64,000 bases of DNA from Gigaspora rosea (GCA_003550325.1 QKWP01001137.1:1-64000), one strand, 5' to 3'. Positions 11,621-24,330 are shown, numbered from the stretch's first letter. A program made the numbers and translations. The notes: a model not told the origin generated them from the sequence alone.

Positions 11621-11867
11621 TGGGGTGAGTCAATAGAAAAGGGACAAATTTTTTCTAAGTAAAAGTTTTCTTGACTTTAAGCTTAAATATCTTAACAACT
11701 ATCTTAATAATTTAATAATTGTTTTTTTATTTTAATGCTATATAATTTCAAGATTTAAATAAAAAATTTTTAACAAATTTGATTAAATAGTTGTCAAGAT
11801 ATTTTAGTTTAAAAATTAAAAAAATTTTACTAAAAATGATTTGTCCCTTTTTTACTAACTCACCCCA
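11621..11867. mobile_element. TA-flanked fold-back MITE (TGGGGTGAG ends)
   Basis: A 247 bp element. The arms begin TGGGGTGAGTCAATAGAAAA and end in the inverted counterpart TTTTTTACTAACTCACCCCA, with TA on both sides. Inverted similarity extends about 80 bp inward. The TGGGG terminus is shared with the MITEs at 26292 and 48318. Confidence 0.75.
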
Positions 11868-12611
11868 TATACTAATTAGATTTAATTAAACTAAAGTATT
11901 TAATAATGCTCTATTTTTTAACTTATTTTGTAACAAATTTACAGTTAATACTCTTAAAACTAGTAGGCATAGTGGACTAATTTAGTATCAGTTTAAAGAG
12001 GTTATTAGATTTGTATATATCATGTAATATGCTAGTATGAGATAACAAATTAAATTGCATAATCAAATATGCATATACTAGTTTATTTAAATTAGCTTAA
12101 TTCTAACAAAACATTAATTATAAGAATATTATAAATTTAGTAATTTAGGCTTGTAGCAATTTTCTAAATTGCTTGACTAAGCAGTATGTATAAGATATTA
12201 TCGTGCAACTATGATCATGGCGTAGTAGACATGTGACCTCATACATTATCAAAACAATAAATAGATTAGATGATCGATCAAAAAAAATTTTTTTTCGAAT
12301 CATTTTGAATGTTTTTTTTCTCTTTCGCACTTATTTGTGCATTTGCTTTTCATTTCTTTTAAAGTTCCACGTTTAGTTCTAAGTTTTACATATTTTAAAG
12401 GTTCAAATCATTTGAAAACCTTTTTTTTTTTACGTTTCGTTAATTCTGAATAAGGTTGTGCGTAAGTTTTGGTGGCTTCATCTTTAACCATTCAAAGTTT
12501 CATCTTGCACAGGGGCTTACAATTTTTTAATTTCTTTGCTTTTCGCCACATAAAATATTAAAGAGAAGTTTATGGTCAGTTTGTAATTAAAAAAAAAAAA
12601 GAAATGCCAAA

Positions 12612-14142
12612 ATGCCGAAATCAACAAAAAAAACTTCCCATACTAGTTTAGTAAAAAAAATTTCACGTACTAGTGCCCCAAAGGTTTGTACGTTTTTTTT
12701 TCTTTGAAATAGTTATTTAGCGTATTTAACATGAAGTTTGAACTAAATATTTGAATTTACAGGCGTTTAAGTATGTTGAGCCTTCGGTGGATGAGTTAAA
12801 AGCAATTCGCGAAAGTTCAAAAGTGCAGGCGACACATAAGGCTACACAAGTATGGGTGAAGGTCTTGGAAGAATTCCGTTCAGATGTAGGCTATGAAGGG
12901 AAAATCGAGGATATTTGTTCAAAAAAGGTCTTAGAAGACCAATTATGCAAATTTGTATGTGCGATGAAACGTAGGGATGGTAAAGAATACCATGCATCGT
13001 CTGTAAGAAATTGCTTGGCTGCCATTTGGCGTCATCTAAATGAAAATTCAGCTTTAGAGAAACCGGTGGACATTTTAAATCCGAAAGTTTTTTATGACCT
13101 AAGCACTGTTGTAAACGGAAAATTGAAAACACTATCCCTAGCAGGCTTGGGTGAATGTAATAGTACCGATGGTCTGATGATAACTGAGGTTGAACATATC
13201 TTAGCACACCCGACAATGCAACGTAACTCACCTGAAGGATTATTGCGTCGTGTATTTTTTTACAACGCCATATTATTAGCTCTGCGTGGTGGCGAACATC
13301 AAGACCTTAAAATCAGTAATTTTGTAAAAAGGTTTGATGGCGGTTTAGATGTTAAGTTGTATAGGTCGAAAACAAATCAGAGGGAATTGAATGATCGTGA
13401 TCGACAAGCTGAAACGATTAGTTTACCTAACAATAAGCATATTATTGATGATTATGAGTTTTTTTTTACAAAACGACCTGCAACAGCTGTTTCTAATTTT
13501 TATTTGAAACTGTGTACACCAAACGAGTGTGAGAATTTTTGAATTTCGATTGTAATTAATCAAATGTAATGTTTAAATTTATTGCTTACTAAAAAACTTT
13601 TTATTATAGTGGATTTTAGTGGAAAATGGTTCTATACACGTGCACTGCCTGAACGTACGTTGAAAAGCTACTTTCAGCTTATTTGCAAAATGACAAATAT
13701 TGAAATTGGCGATAGAAATATCTCTAACCATTCAGGCCGGAAAACGTCTGTACAAGTATTAAAAGGGTTGGGATTTTCTGACTTAGTTGTAATGTCTATT
13801 ACGCGCTATAAAACGCAACAGGGTCTAGCATCTTATGAGCGTCCCAAGATGGTAATGCAACAACAAGGTTTGAGCAGATTCTTCAATGCATTATTAAACG
13901 TTACCTGTTCACAACCTGAATCAGTTGAAACTGATCAAAGTACATCTAACCAAGCCACAATACCTAAAGGAATATATGGTGATTTTACATTAACAAGTGA
14001 TTACGCGACATTTGATACAGATATGCTCGATGATGATTTAACAACAAATAACAACTTACCCAAGTCTCCACGAAGTGCATTAAGCAATCTTGATCAAAAC
14101 GTGCAAAAGGAAACATCTCAAATTCAGGAAGTAAAAGCTTAG
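12612..14142 (+). CDS. Crypton-type tyrosine recombinase, 3 exons
   Basis: Proposed join 12612-12683, 12763-13528, 13610-14142 (456 aa, in frame across both introns). Introns are 79 and 81 bp (GTTTGT...TTTACAG and GTGAGA...TTATAG, with a TACTAA-like branch site in the second). Tyrosine recombinases cut and rejoin DNA through a tyrosine. Visible catalytic pattern: Arg199 in LALRGGEHQDLK, Lys227 in LYRSKTNQ, His320-Arg323 in NHSGRKT, Tyr355 in LASYERPK. The N-terminal part (about 25-150) looks like the core-binding domain. Position 346, where a His (GH motif) is expected, is Tyr in ITRYKTQQ, a possible C-to-T inactivation. The exon-1 start is inferred because the exon-2 frame has no ATG before the acceptor. 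It could be a domesticated gene or a Crypton element; no TIRs are expected for Cryptons and I saw none. Confidence 0.75.
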
Positions 14143-14275
14143 AGCCAAAGCAAATACAAGATCAAATTAGTGGAGAACCTGGAGGTCAAAAGCAGCAAAT
14201 GGATAAGAAAGCACTTGATAAATTTCTTACTAGGAATGTGTTCCATAACTGTACTTTTAATTTCGGTGCTCTATA
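14132..14275 (+). pseudogene. Displaced C-terminal tail of the recombinase
   Basis: Directly after the stop at 14142, another frame stays open to TAA at 14275. It ends in a Lys/Asp-rich stretch followed by NVFHNCTFNFGAL. The composition continues the preceding polar region. The simplest reading is a frameshift near 14130 or an unrecognised intron that cut off a real C-terminus. The relation to the recombinase is inferred from position and continuity. Confidence 0.5.
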
Positions 14276-14396
14276 AATAAAAGTAATTATTAATACATAT
14301 TGAAATGTAAAAAAATTAATTATAATAAATAATGACATTTATGTAGCTTAATTCAATTTGCAACTATAAATTGTTTTATGTGAATATGTACGCATT

Positions 14397-14538
14397 TAGT
14401 AAATATTTTAGTTGAATATTTGTGCATTTACTGAATATCGGCTTGTATAACATTTCATGCATAAAAATAGTAAATATTTCAGTTGAATATTTGTGCATTT
14501 ACCGAATATCGGCTTGTGTAACATTTCATGCATAAAAA
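14397..14538. repeat. Two tandem 71-bp units
   Basis: 14397-14467 and 14468-14538 are direct copies with few differences (each contains GAATATTTGTGCATTTAC and ATATCGGCTTGT). They lie downstream of the recombinase and might be a terminal part of its element. Confidence 0.8.
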
Positions 14539-15727
14539 TATCATGGCAAAAAAAAAGCCATGATCATATGAGTTTGCACGATAAATTAATATATTAAAAA
14601 AAAAATCATGATAAATTTGAAAGAGGCTAAAAACAGGTTCAAACTATACTTGCTCAATTCTTTCAAGATATCTAAATAATAAATAGTATTACTAAATTTA
14701 ATTCTAAGAATAAAAATCAAAATCTTATGGTTAAATTTTTTTTTTTTTTTGCAATTATATTTAGTAGTATAAAAAAAGTCTAGATTAGTTCCTTCTTCTA
14801 TCTTAGCAAATAAAAAATATTATTGTAGTAATTATATTCTATATCATGTTTTGCTAGTAAAGTTTAAAAAAATTAGTTATTTGTTTTTCTAGAAATAATA
14901 AAATTATTAACTTGAAAAAAATTTTACTTATTTGTTCTTGTATATGAAATTATCAACTATATATAAAATTAATTATATCAGATATGTAATTTTTATATGA
15001 TTTGTTATATAAAAACTATCAAATATTAGAAATAACAGGTTATTGGATATTATATATAAAACAGGTACAGTGAATTGATTTTTAACCAATTATAGCAAGT
15101 TATTATTTTTGACAGAATCAGTTTTGGGAAGATCAACTATATATATATATTTTTAATTTCTAGATATATTATATTTAAAAATAGAAATTGTAAAGTGTTG
15201 TTACTATAAAATACCAAGTAGATTTTATATATTATTATTTCAATATGAATCCCAAAATTTTTAAGCAATCCTTTTAAATTTTTTTATAATCATATATGTG
15301 CTTAGGACCATGTCATTTATTATCTATTTTTTTTATTAGAGGTTTATCTCCCATCTTATTTATAAAAATTGTCAGGTCTTTATTAGTAATTTTCAAAATT
15401 TTGATCTTCAGAAAATTATCTAATATTTGATATCTTCTTTAACTATATAGTCTACTATATAGTTTAAAATTGGTAAAAAGTAAAAAACCCAAGTCTTATA
15501 TATAGTGATTTATAGTATCTATATTATATTGTACAAGTATAAGATTTTAGAATACTAAATTTTTTATTGCTATTTTATTATATAAAAGTTTATATCACTT
15601 AAGCTTTGTTTTTTTTTTATAGTATACTACTTTAGATTTGAATGATAAGGATTAACAGATGTACTAGAATAGATACTATTTACAAAGATAAGAGAAAAAC
15701 TATTATAATTATTTTATTTACTATCTT
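14539..15727. other. AT-rich stretch without gene
   Basis: No gene or clear element. Many short TATATA runs and small hairpins such as CTATATAGTCTACTATATAG (15443-15462). Confidence 0.5.
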
Positions 15728-16190
15728 ATCCACCAGTTTGATTTTTTATAAAAATATGTAATATTTTTAATTATTTTTATAATAATAATATTTGACCTAT
15801 TAGTCTACTTTAAATAATTTTATTACTAAAATGTTCTTTATTAATAAGACGATTTTAATGAGTCCAAAATCATCCAAATCCAATCACAGGATCTTGAAAT
15901 ATTTGCGTGTCAAATGATGATGCACCTCCTATTGTAGAAGGATTGGTTGGACATAGTCTAGATTATGTCCAACCAATTCTTCCACCATAGGAGATGCGTC
16001 ATCATTTGATATATGAATATTTCAAAATCCTGTGATTGGATTTGGATGATTTTGGGCTCATTAAAATCATCTTATTATGAAGAACATTTTAGTAATAAAA
16101 TTATTTAAAGTAGACTAATAGGTCAAATATTATTATTATAAAAATAATTAAAAATATTAATATTTATTATAAAAAATCAAACTAGTGGAT
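15728..16190. mobile_element. 463-bp near-perfect palindrome
   Basis: The whole segment is inverted about a centre at TCTAGA near 15959. The outer ends are ATCCACCAGTTTGATTTTTT and its inverted copy near 16190. It is related to the fold-back at 8889-9423. Such uninterrupted palindromes are typical of fold-back MITEs. Confidence 0.75.
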
Positions 16191-16311
16191 ATGTATAGTA
16201 CTAATGTGATATCTATTTAACAGTTCTAATAATAACTAAACAACAACTTGATTAGGACTAAATAACAAAACAAAATATAATAGCATGGCTATGACTTAAT
16301 TATTTGTTAAA

Positions 16312-17079
16312 AAAGTGCAGTAAATCATATAATTTTTTAGAAGAGGAAGAGGTCTCTACTTTATTATATCATATATATATATAGTAAAATAGCCAATAAT
16401 ATTAAAGTATTTATTATAATAAAAATTATAATATCTAGATTTGAATTTCTCAATAATTATTTATCCAAATGAGCTGAAATTTTTAATATAGATAGATATA
16501 ATATTAATATATATATCAATTAAAATTTTAGCCAAATTAGATTAGTAGTTCTTGTAAAATAAATTATTTATCGATTTTTGGTTAATTGCAGATAGTTGCT
16601 ATATAGTAAAGTTTAAATTTTACTATATCAATCGATAATTATCAATTAAATAAACTTGTTTGGAATATCAGAATACATATACTCTAAAATTTTTATTAAA
16701 ATTAAAGAAGTTTTTATTATTTAACTTTTAATCCATACATTCATTAAATGTATTTTTTTAAAAAATTTTAATTTTTTTGTTGAATATAAAAATCAAAAGT
16801 CAAATAATTAAAAGTTCTCCAGTACTATAAAGTAAGTGTGTTTTGATCTTCTAAATAAGTTTACTTAAGCAACTATAATTAATTTACATAGTAAAATTTG
16901 AACTTTACTATGTAGCAACTATTGTTAATTATGGGGTAGCTTATTCTTGAATCAAAAATGTTTTTGAGTTTTTTTAAATATTATAAAAAATAAATTTTGA
17001 TTGGTTAATAGTCTTATTACTAGGAGGGGAAGGTATAATCTATATAAACCCTAATTAGATAATTTACTGTATTTCTCTT
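16312..17079. mobile_element. Decayed copy of the 6528-7133 MITE family
   Basis: The ends (GTGCAGTAAATCATATAATT on the left, an inverted AATTTACTGTATTTCTCTTA on the right) match the Harbinger-type family at 6528. Inside, 16550-16960 is the fold-back with TAGTAAAGTTTAAATTTTAC and its inverted copy. Possible TAA/TAG flanks. Confidence 0.55.
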
Positions 17080-17113
17080 AGTAGTAGTTAAACTTAAGAC
17101 TATTTACTACATA

Positions 17114-17455
17114 CAGTCAACCCTCCATAAATGCAACCTCCATAAATGCAATACCTATCTAAATGAACGTATTTTTCTATTCAATAAAATGTTATTAGTG
17201 CTAAATGCACGTTCTATATTCTGTAAATGCACGTTCTCTTGAATAACATTTTATATCACACTAACCTCCCTAAATGCACGTGGCCAATCAAATTTTAGTA
17301 TTTAAGATAGGTTATATAGTTTTGGTAGAAATTACACAAACTTGATGATCTAGTTTTTAAAAGCTGCAATTTAATTGGCTCTCTCTAAATGCAAACCTCC
17401 CTAAATGCATGTTGTAGGCTTGTCCCTACGAGTTGCATTTATGGAGGGTTGACTG
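17114..17455. mobile_element. pogo-like MITE, copy 1 (342 bp)
   Basis: The ends are CAGTCAACCCTCCATAAATG and its inverted copy, with TA on both sides (17112-17113 and 17456-17457). The TAAATGCA motif recurs many times inside, often next to ACGT. Copies at 44707-45044 (same orientation) and 45170-45506 (reverse). CAGTCRA-type ends with TA duplications fit pogo/Tc1-type transposases; none is encoded here. Confidence 0.85.
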
Positions 17456-17654
17456 TATATTGGTTATAGCTAAAAAAGATTTGAACTTTTGTATACAAAA
17501 ACTTTAGCAGAATACTATAGTATTATTGAGCAAAAAAGTAGTAAACAAATATTGGAGCTAATTAAGTATTATAGATATAAAACAAAAGTAATTACTTTAT
17601 TAAATATATTACCGGTATTCGGGTAGCAATCAATTAATCAACAATCACTTCACC

Positions 17655-19496
17655 TAGTGCTTCTAGGTCCGGTCTGGGTCTGGTCCAGTCTGGGTCCGGT
17701 CCAGGATCAGACCAGACTCAGACTCTAAATTTTACTAATTTCAGACTTCAGACCAGACTCAGACTCAACTATGAGTCCGGTCCGGGTCTGGTCTGAAGTT
17801 TGCAGACTGGTTTGAGTTTGAATATAATTATATATATTTTTTGGCGCTAAACAAGTTGACTTAGTGCATTTTGTAAGAATTAATTAGTAAAATTTTATAA
17901 AACATAAGATTTTATAGAATTTTATTAATAAAATTTTATAAAAAATCTTATAATTCGCAAATTTTTATTAACTAATTCTAACAAAATGCACTAAGTACTA
18001 AGTAAACTTGTACAGTACCTAAAGATGTATTAAAATGGCTTATTTGTTTTTATTTTACTTGAAATTTAGAGATTTGATGCACAATTTTGGATTTTTGATC
18101 AAAAAAGTCAACTTTTAACATCTTATCACCAAATTTCAAATAAAATAAAAACAACTCTACCGCTTTAATGTATTTTTAGATGCTGAACATGTTTATTTAG
18201 TGCATTAAGTTAGAAATATTTAGTAAAATTTTGTGAATAATAAGATTTTATAGATTTATTAGTAAAATTCTATAAAATCTTGAAATTCACAAATTTTTTA
18301 TTAATTAATTCTAACAAAATGCACTAATTAAACTTGTTCAGCACCTAAAAATACATTAAATTGGCAAAGTTGTTTTTATTTTACTTAAAATTTGGAAAAA
18401 AAATGCTTAAATTTGACTTTTTTTGATCAAAAATCCAAAATTATGCATATTTTCTCCAAACTTCAAGTAAAATAAAAACAACTTTACTAATTTAATGTAT
18501 TTTTAGGTGCTGAACAAGTTTACTTAGTGCATAAATTAGAATTAATTAATAAAAATTTGTGAATTTTAAGATTTTATAGAATTTTACTAATAAAATTCTA
18601 TAAAATCTTATGATTCATAAAATTTTACTAATTATTTCTAACTTAATGCACTAAATAAACTTGTACAGCACCTAAAAAGATATTAAATCGGCAGGGTTGT
18701 TTTTATTTTACTTGAAATTTGGAGAAAAGATGCTTAAATTTGACTTTTTGATCATAAATCCAAAATTATGCATCCTTTCTCCAAATTTCAAGTAAAATAA
18801 CAACAACCTCGCCAATTTAATGTATTTTTAGGTGCTAAACAAGTTTACTTAGTGCGTTTTGTTAGGATTAATTAATAAAAATTTGTGAATTGTAAGATTT
18901 TATAGAATTTTACTAATAAAATTCTATAAAATCTTATGATTCACAAAATTTTACTAATTATTTCTAACTTAATGCACTAAGTAAACTTGTTCAGCACCTA
19001 AAAATACATTAAATTGGCAGGGTTGTTTTTATTTTACTTGAAATTTGGAGAAAAGATGCATAATTTTGGATTTTTGATCAAAAAAGTCAAATTTAAGCAT
19101 CTTTTCTCCAAATTTCAAGTAAAATAAAAACAACCCTGCCGATTTAATGTATTTTTAGGTGCTGAACAAGTTTACTTAGTGCATTTTGTTAGAATTAATT
19201 AATAAAAATTTGCAAATTATAAGATTTTTTAGAATTTTATTAATAAAATTCTATAAAATATTATGTTTCATAAAATTTTACTAATTTATTCTAACAAAAT
19301 GCACTAACTTGTTCAGCACCAAAAAATACATATAAATATATTCGGACTCAGACCAGTCTGCAGACTTCAGACAGACCCAGACCAGACTTAGGCTTGACTA
19401 AAAAGTCTGAATATAAAAGTCTGAGTCCGGTCTGAAAATCAGACCAGACTCAGCCTTGACTAAAGTCTGGTTCAAGTCTGGTCCGTAGAAGCACTA
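17655..19496. mobile_element. hAT-type non-autonomous element, 1842 bp
   Basis: The TIR TAGTGCTTCTA at the left end is inverted at the right end, and an exact 8 bp duplication ACTTCACC lies at 17647-17654 and 19497-19504. About 160 bp inside each end is crowded with GGTCTGGTCC/CAGACC motifs, the kind of subterminal repeats hAT transposases bind. The middle is a tandem array (see 17840-19320) with no coding frame. It is inserted in an older GACA-rich fold-back whose parts lie at about 17630-17654 and 19505-19780. Confidence 0.8.
17840..19320. repeat. Tandem ~325-bp units made of two palindromes each
   Basis: The segment AACAAGTTTACTTAGTGC recurs near 17850, 18188, 18509, 18838 and 19163, giving periods of roughly 320-340 bp. 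Each unit folds into two hairpins. One runs from ACTTAGTGCATT to AATGCACTAAGT, the other from CACCTAAAAATACATT to its inverted copy with a GATGCATAATTTTGG-type centre. There are four complete units plus an end. Confidence 0.8.
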
Positions 19497-19504
19497 ACTT
19501 CACC

Positions 19505-19780
19505 AATATAAAATTTCACTAACAATTATTCATTGACAAATTCATTTACTGACAGTTTATTTCACCAAAGTTTATTTTACTGACAAAGTTACTAATCATT
19601 TTTATTAAGGCTAGGTAGAATTAGATAGAATTAGGGCTAAAGTTAAAGTGCTTTTTGAAAAAAAACTTGTTGGTAAAATAAATTTTAATAAGACAAACTG
19701 TCAGTAAAATAAACTTGTCAGTAAGTATTTGTCAGTGAAATGTTATGTCAGTAAAGTGATTGTTAGTGAAATAATATGAA
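19505..19780. repeat. GACA-rich fold-back, right part
   Basis: Repeated TTTACTGACA/TGTCAGTAAA blocks ending in AAAGTGATTGTTAGTGAAAT. The inverted left end (CAACAATCACTT) lies at 17639-17650 across the hAT element. A related block is at 49765-49985. Confidence 0.55.
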
Positions 19781-20371
19781 CTCATATTATTCTATATAGC
19801 ATAACTTCTACAAATTTTACTAGATATACCTACTTTCTAATACTTTTTTGACCTTTTTAAAGTTTTAACAAATAGGTATTTGTTTTACTTTTTCCAAAAA
19901 TTTGGTAGTATTTACTTTTTTTATTTGAATATTGTATCTACCAAAATGTAACTAACATGATAATATGTTTAGAATCTACAAAAAAAATAATAAAAAATTT
20001 CTAATTATATATGTTTATATTAAATATAGTTCTATTGATATTGCTATTTTTTTTTAATATTAAAAGCAAGACCATGCATCAACTATTATTGGCCAATTTT
20101 TCTAACAATTAATTTTGATTGGTTAATAAATCATATAGATATTTTTTTTGCATATTAAATACCAAATTTTTAAATAATATAAATTTAAAGTGTTATAATA
20201 TTTTAAAACTATAAATTAAATAAAATCTATTCTAACAAAATTGTAACTTTAATAAATAGCAACAAATCTATTAGAGATTTTTGTTAAAATTATTATTATT
20301 GAGTTATAATATATTTTATATTTTATTTATAATATAAAAAAATAGACATTTTTGCTATCCAGCACTGTATA

Positions 20372-20663
20372 ATAGTGTTAGCACTTCAAATAACCAAATG
20401 ACCAAATAAATTGGTCATTGGTCATTTAGTTATTTACATTTAAAATAACTAAATTACCTAAAATAAAAAATAATACACACATTTTTGTCTGTTTCTTAAT
20501 GACTGGCATATGATCGGTCTAGAGTGGTTGGCAAATTAGCGAGGAGAGCATTTTTTTAGCTCGCCAAATAGTGACAAGAATCTCACCATTATTATCTTGC
20601 CAACCAACTTAGGTCAGTCGTTCAATTACGTGGTACCATTATTAGGACCATTTTCCAACGCTG
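20372..20663. mobile_element. hAT-type MITE, ~292 bp
   Basis: Terminal TAGTGTTAGCA on the left and an inverted, diverged CAACGCTG end on the right, with the direct repeat ACTGTATAATA (20364-20374 and 20664-20674) at the borders. The interior has inverted GGTTGGCAA/TTGCCAACC. Confidence 0.55.
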
Positions 20664-20674
20664 ACTGTATAATA

Positions 20675-23458
20675 ACTCTGCAGGGCTCCGTAAAGAAATT
20701 TACTCATATGAATAGCTTGCTGAAAATTATTAAAATGTACTAATCCCTTGATTCTTATTTATACTTTATATACTATTTTATTGCTCATATTCAGATTCAG
20801 GTTGATCTGGAGTTTTTATATTTCTTTTGATCATAGATCTTTTTTTTTTTACTTTTTTTTTTAATGATATAACAAGTTTTTAAGCTATTTGAGTCACAAA
20901 CGAAGAGTAAAGTTGCTAAGTAAAAAAACAAATAAAAGAAGTTTTGTGACTGTAGCAAAAGCTAAACTTTACAAAATACTGTATGTAATTTTAATTTGAA
21001 AAAATAGTATATGTAGAAATTTGATAATAACCTGGGAATAAATCAGTTATTAACGCTAAGTGTAATATTATTATTAATTTTATTAAATTTTGCCTTGCCA
21101 ATTAGAGTACGTGAATATAATTTTGCCTTTTTATTAATAATGAAGGCATGCCTAATAAACTTTAAGCACTTTGACATGCCAGTGGCATGCTTATGCCATC
21201 ATGCCAAGTTTTTTTAAATCAGCATGCCAATGTCCAATGGTCGATTATTTTGCATACTGTGTAAGTTTCGAATTTATAGAAATAAGGATAAACGTTAAAT
21301 GAAATATACCTCGTAATATTTTCGTTGGCCCCATATATCATTAGTTTACTCTGCACATGTACTTTTTGGGATTTATTACATTATACCAATGTCGATGAAT
21401 ACTAATCCACGTCTAAGATTTTCTTGGTGTGAATGTTTCGTTCACAAAATGATTGGTGTAATTTTTTTTTTCATGCATTCATGTAATTTTTATTAATCCA
21501 AGTTTTGAATTGTGTTTGGAACCGTTTATATATTAAACTGATATTACTGATATTTACATACAGTCTAAATCTAAAACTGGATATGACGGGTTTAGTACTG
21601 TACAATCGGTTATAAATCGGTTTCAATAACCGATTATATTTTATACCTATCATAAAAGATGGGTTCTTATTATAGTGAAAAATTTTCCAATATCATTGTA
21701 TATAATATGGGTTTACAATATGCCAACGACGGAAATCCGCAATAATTATCGTTTGGTTTTTTATTCTATCTATTGTTTAACGAGACCTTGTAAATATATT
21801 AAATTACATAGTTATAAATTCTTTTAATGCCCAGATTATTAAATATTTTTTTACTTACAACATTAATACTGTACGTAGCTTTTTTTAAGAATCAGATAAT
21901 TTGGGAACATAAGCCACATAAAAACCCACATTTCGATCAATAGTTCAAATTCGGAACTAAGCCTGAAATCATGAATAATTTCACTACTATTGGTGAAATA
22001 AATGCCGAATTGTGAAATTAATTTCGCTAGCATCTCTACTTAGAACCAATTAAATTTATTAAATTTGTAATAAAGTACAATATACCTGCATTAAATAATG
22101 TAACCTACACGAGTAAATAGATAATGCAGTTCAAAGATTGCAATTTTTTTTAGAAAATTGAAATTTAGGAAATAGTTATACGTATGTCAATAATTAAATA
22201 CAGTTGTGTTAATTTGAATATACCGACATGTAGAGATATTTTGTACAGTACAATTAATAATTTCTAACAAGGTTACCACATTTAGCAAATAATCTATTTT
22301 ATTTCTTGGCATTAAATTTCATGGGAGTTAAATCGATACAAATCTCAAAAATTACTGGATACGTTAGTTGAGAGTATCTTTAAGAACAATATCATTCGAA
22401 ATTGGGATGACTATCAACAAAATAAATCTTTGCGACGTGGGTAACTTTTATTATTCTCAGTGGTTTATTAAATGTCATCAAAAATTTTGCAAAAGGCATA
22501 GCAATAGGTACGATTGATCATGTGATTGAAGAATGCCGAAATAAATTCAATTAAAGGACTTTAAGTTCGCATAATACAATGAGTAATTTAAACTGAATAG
22601 TCTGAACTAAAATGTTTGATGGAAAATTAGCAAGTGAGATTGTACGTACGTATACAGGTAGAATAAGTGAGAAGCAGCATAAGCCGGTGGTTCCCGCCTG
22701 CTTGAGCAGACCGGATATTAAATAGGAAAATGTCAGAATTAGGAGACTACCCTGTAGTGGGACAGGTTTAGTCGAGAAAAATTGAAGCGGTTAAGGCTTT
22801 GAAGAGTTGTTGCTTCGTTGCTTCATTGATCATGTATTGATTGTGGTCGGTGGTTTTTCGTTACGTATCTCTCTATTCATATGAAATTCTTGCTATCTTT
22901 TGTTCTCCGGCCTATGTTATCGAGACAGGGGTTGTGGCACGTGCGCGACCATTTTTCGCACCGAGTCTACGGACAGTTCTTGTAAGAACTCCGTAGATTG
23001 TCTGAATTTTCCGCCTGAAAAAAAGGCTGCAGTCACATGATGATCAAAATTTTTTTTAAAGTTCATTTAGATTAGGTTAGGGTTTATGTTAGGGTTAGAA
23101 GTTAGGAGCTATCAAGCTATCATTCAAGGAAACTATTTGTTCATGCACAAGTTTGAATTTCCTGATCGTGTTACGTTACATCAAATTGTAATTAATTATT
23201 GCTAATTTGCTATTTGATTCCTATCAACATGCAAGAAATATTAATCCGGCTATCTCCGTTACCTTTACCAATTTCGATATATTATTATCGTCTTACAAGA
23301 AATTTGCCTGCGACTTTTTGACAAAATGCATTTTTTTGGGCAGAACATATTGTAGGCATATAGCGTAGTAAACAAGCTAAATCACCCATCCGAGGACTTT
23401 CTGCCAATAACATTTTTGGTAGTACGTGTCTTTTTCAGTGTTATCAACGCAACTCTAC
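20675..23458. other. Quiet low-repeat stretch, no gene recognised
   Basis: This is the least repetitive and somewhat GC-richer part of the window. Short frames occur (e.g. 60 codons at 21471-21653, minus) but none shows a family motif. 21145-21240 is a GGCATGC-rich patch. 22679-22743 resembles 57075-57131 (AGCCGGTGGTT, CCCGCCTGC, CAGAATTAGG). A hairpin CTACGGACAGTTCTTGTAAG with inverted continuation lies at 22970-23000. Confidence 0.45.
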
Positions 23459-23694
23459 TTGAAGCCACTCCAAATTGATTTTTTGTTTAACATAACATAA
23501 ATATTTTGCAAGAGGAGAGAGGAATAAAAAAAACAAAAAAAAAAAAAAAGTGATCTATTGGCTGAATAAATGTAAAAATTTTCAAAATCCGATACTGCAA
23601 TTTGATTGGTTAAATTAGAGTTTATTTTATGTCTAAAATTTTAAAAAAAGAGGGGGGTTATGTTAAACAAAGAATCAAATTGGTGTGGTCTTAA
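23459..23694. mobile_element. Fold-back MITE, 236 bp
   Basis: The left arm TTGAAGCCACTCCAAATTGA...TTTGTTTAACATAAC is inverted at the right (GTTATGTTAAACAAA...GGTGTGGTCTTAA), about 36 bp with a few mismatches. The flanking duplication was not resolved. Confidence 0.6.
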
Positions 23695-24059
23695 TGCAAA
23701 AAAAAAATCGATGGTTTGGTGTAGAAACTCATTGATCATTATTTTATTATTTAAAATTTTTTTCTTTAACATAGTAAACTAGTGTTCTGTTTATTTATCT
23801 CAATGACAAGCACAGCTTGATCAGTTAAAAATGCTATTTTTTAACTCCTGATACATTTCTGACACATTTGATTAAGATGCTTAAGAGTAGCCTACATCTT
23901 TTATTAAAAATTATGTTATATTCTAACTAGTAACGTAAATGAATCTGTACTCATCCATAAATATAACTCACAGCAACTGCATCCTGTATGATATGACTCT
24001 TGTTAGCTTGAACAAAATGATTTCTTTGTCTTGACGCTTGCTACTCAGAATTCTAGTTG

Positions 24060-24330
24060 CCGTATTTTTGCGAATTAATGGGCTTTAGAAAATTGTGCCT
24101 ACCTAAAACAGTATGCAAGGGCTTCAAAATCACACTCATGTGCATTCCTAATAATGCGCATTCCATATATTCAGTATCTGTAATATAAGCACTATACCAG
24201 TTTCTCTTTGCACAGCTACTTATAATGCACATGGTCATTATTTGGAAAAATAGATTTATTAAAAAATCCTTGTCTCCCATGCGCATACTTTAATTAATGC
24301 ACAAATAACGCACAAGTGAGCATTATTTCA
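24060..24330. repeat. Repeat related to 53250-53640
   Basis: It shares TTTAGAAAATTGTG, GCTTCAAAATCACACTCATG and AACGCACAAGTGAGCATTAT with 53250-53640. Probably an interspersed element of about 270 bp. The 77-codon minus frame inside is not a gene. Confidence 0.5.

Noticed and set aside
14397..14538. CRISPR-like repeat
   Set aside because: Two directly adjacent 71-bp copies without spacers in a eukaryotic context.
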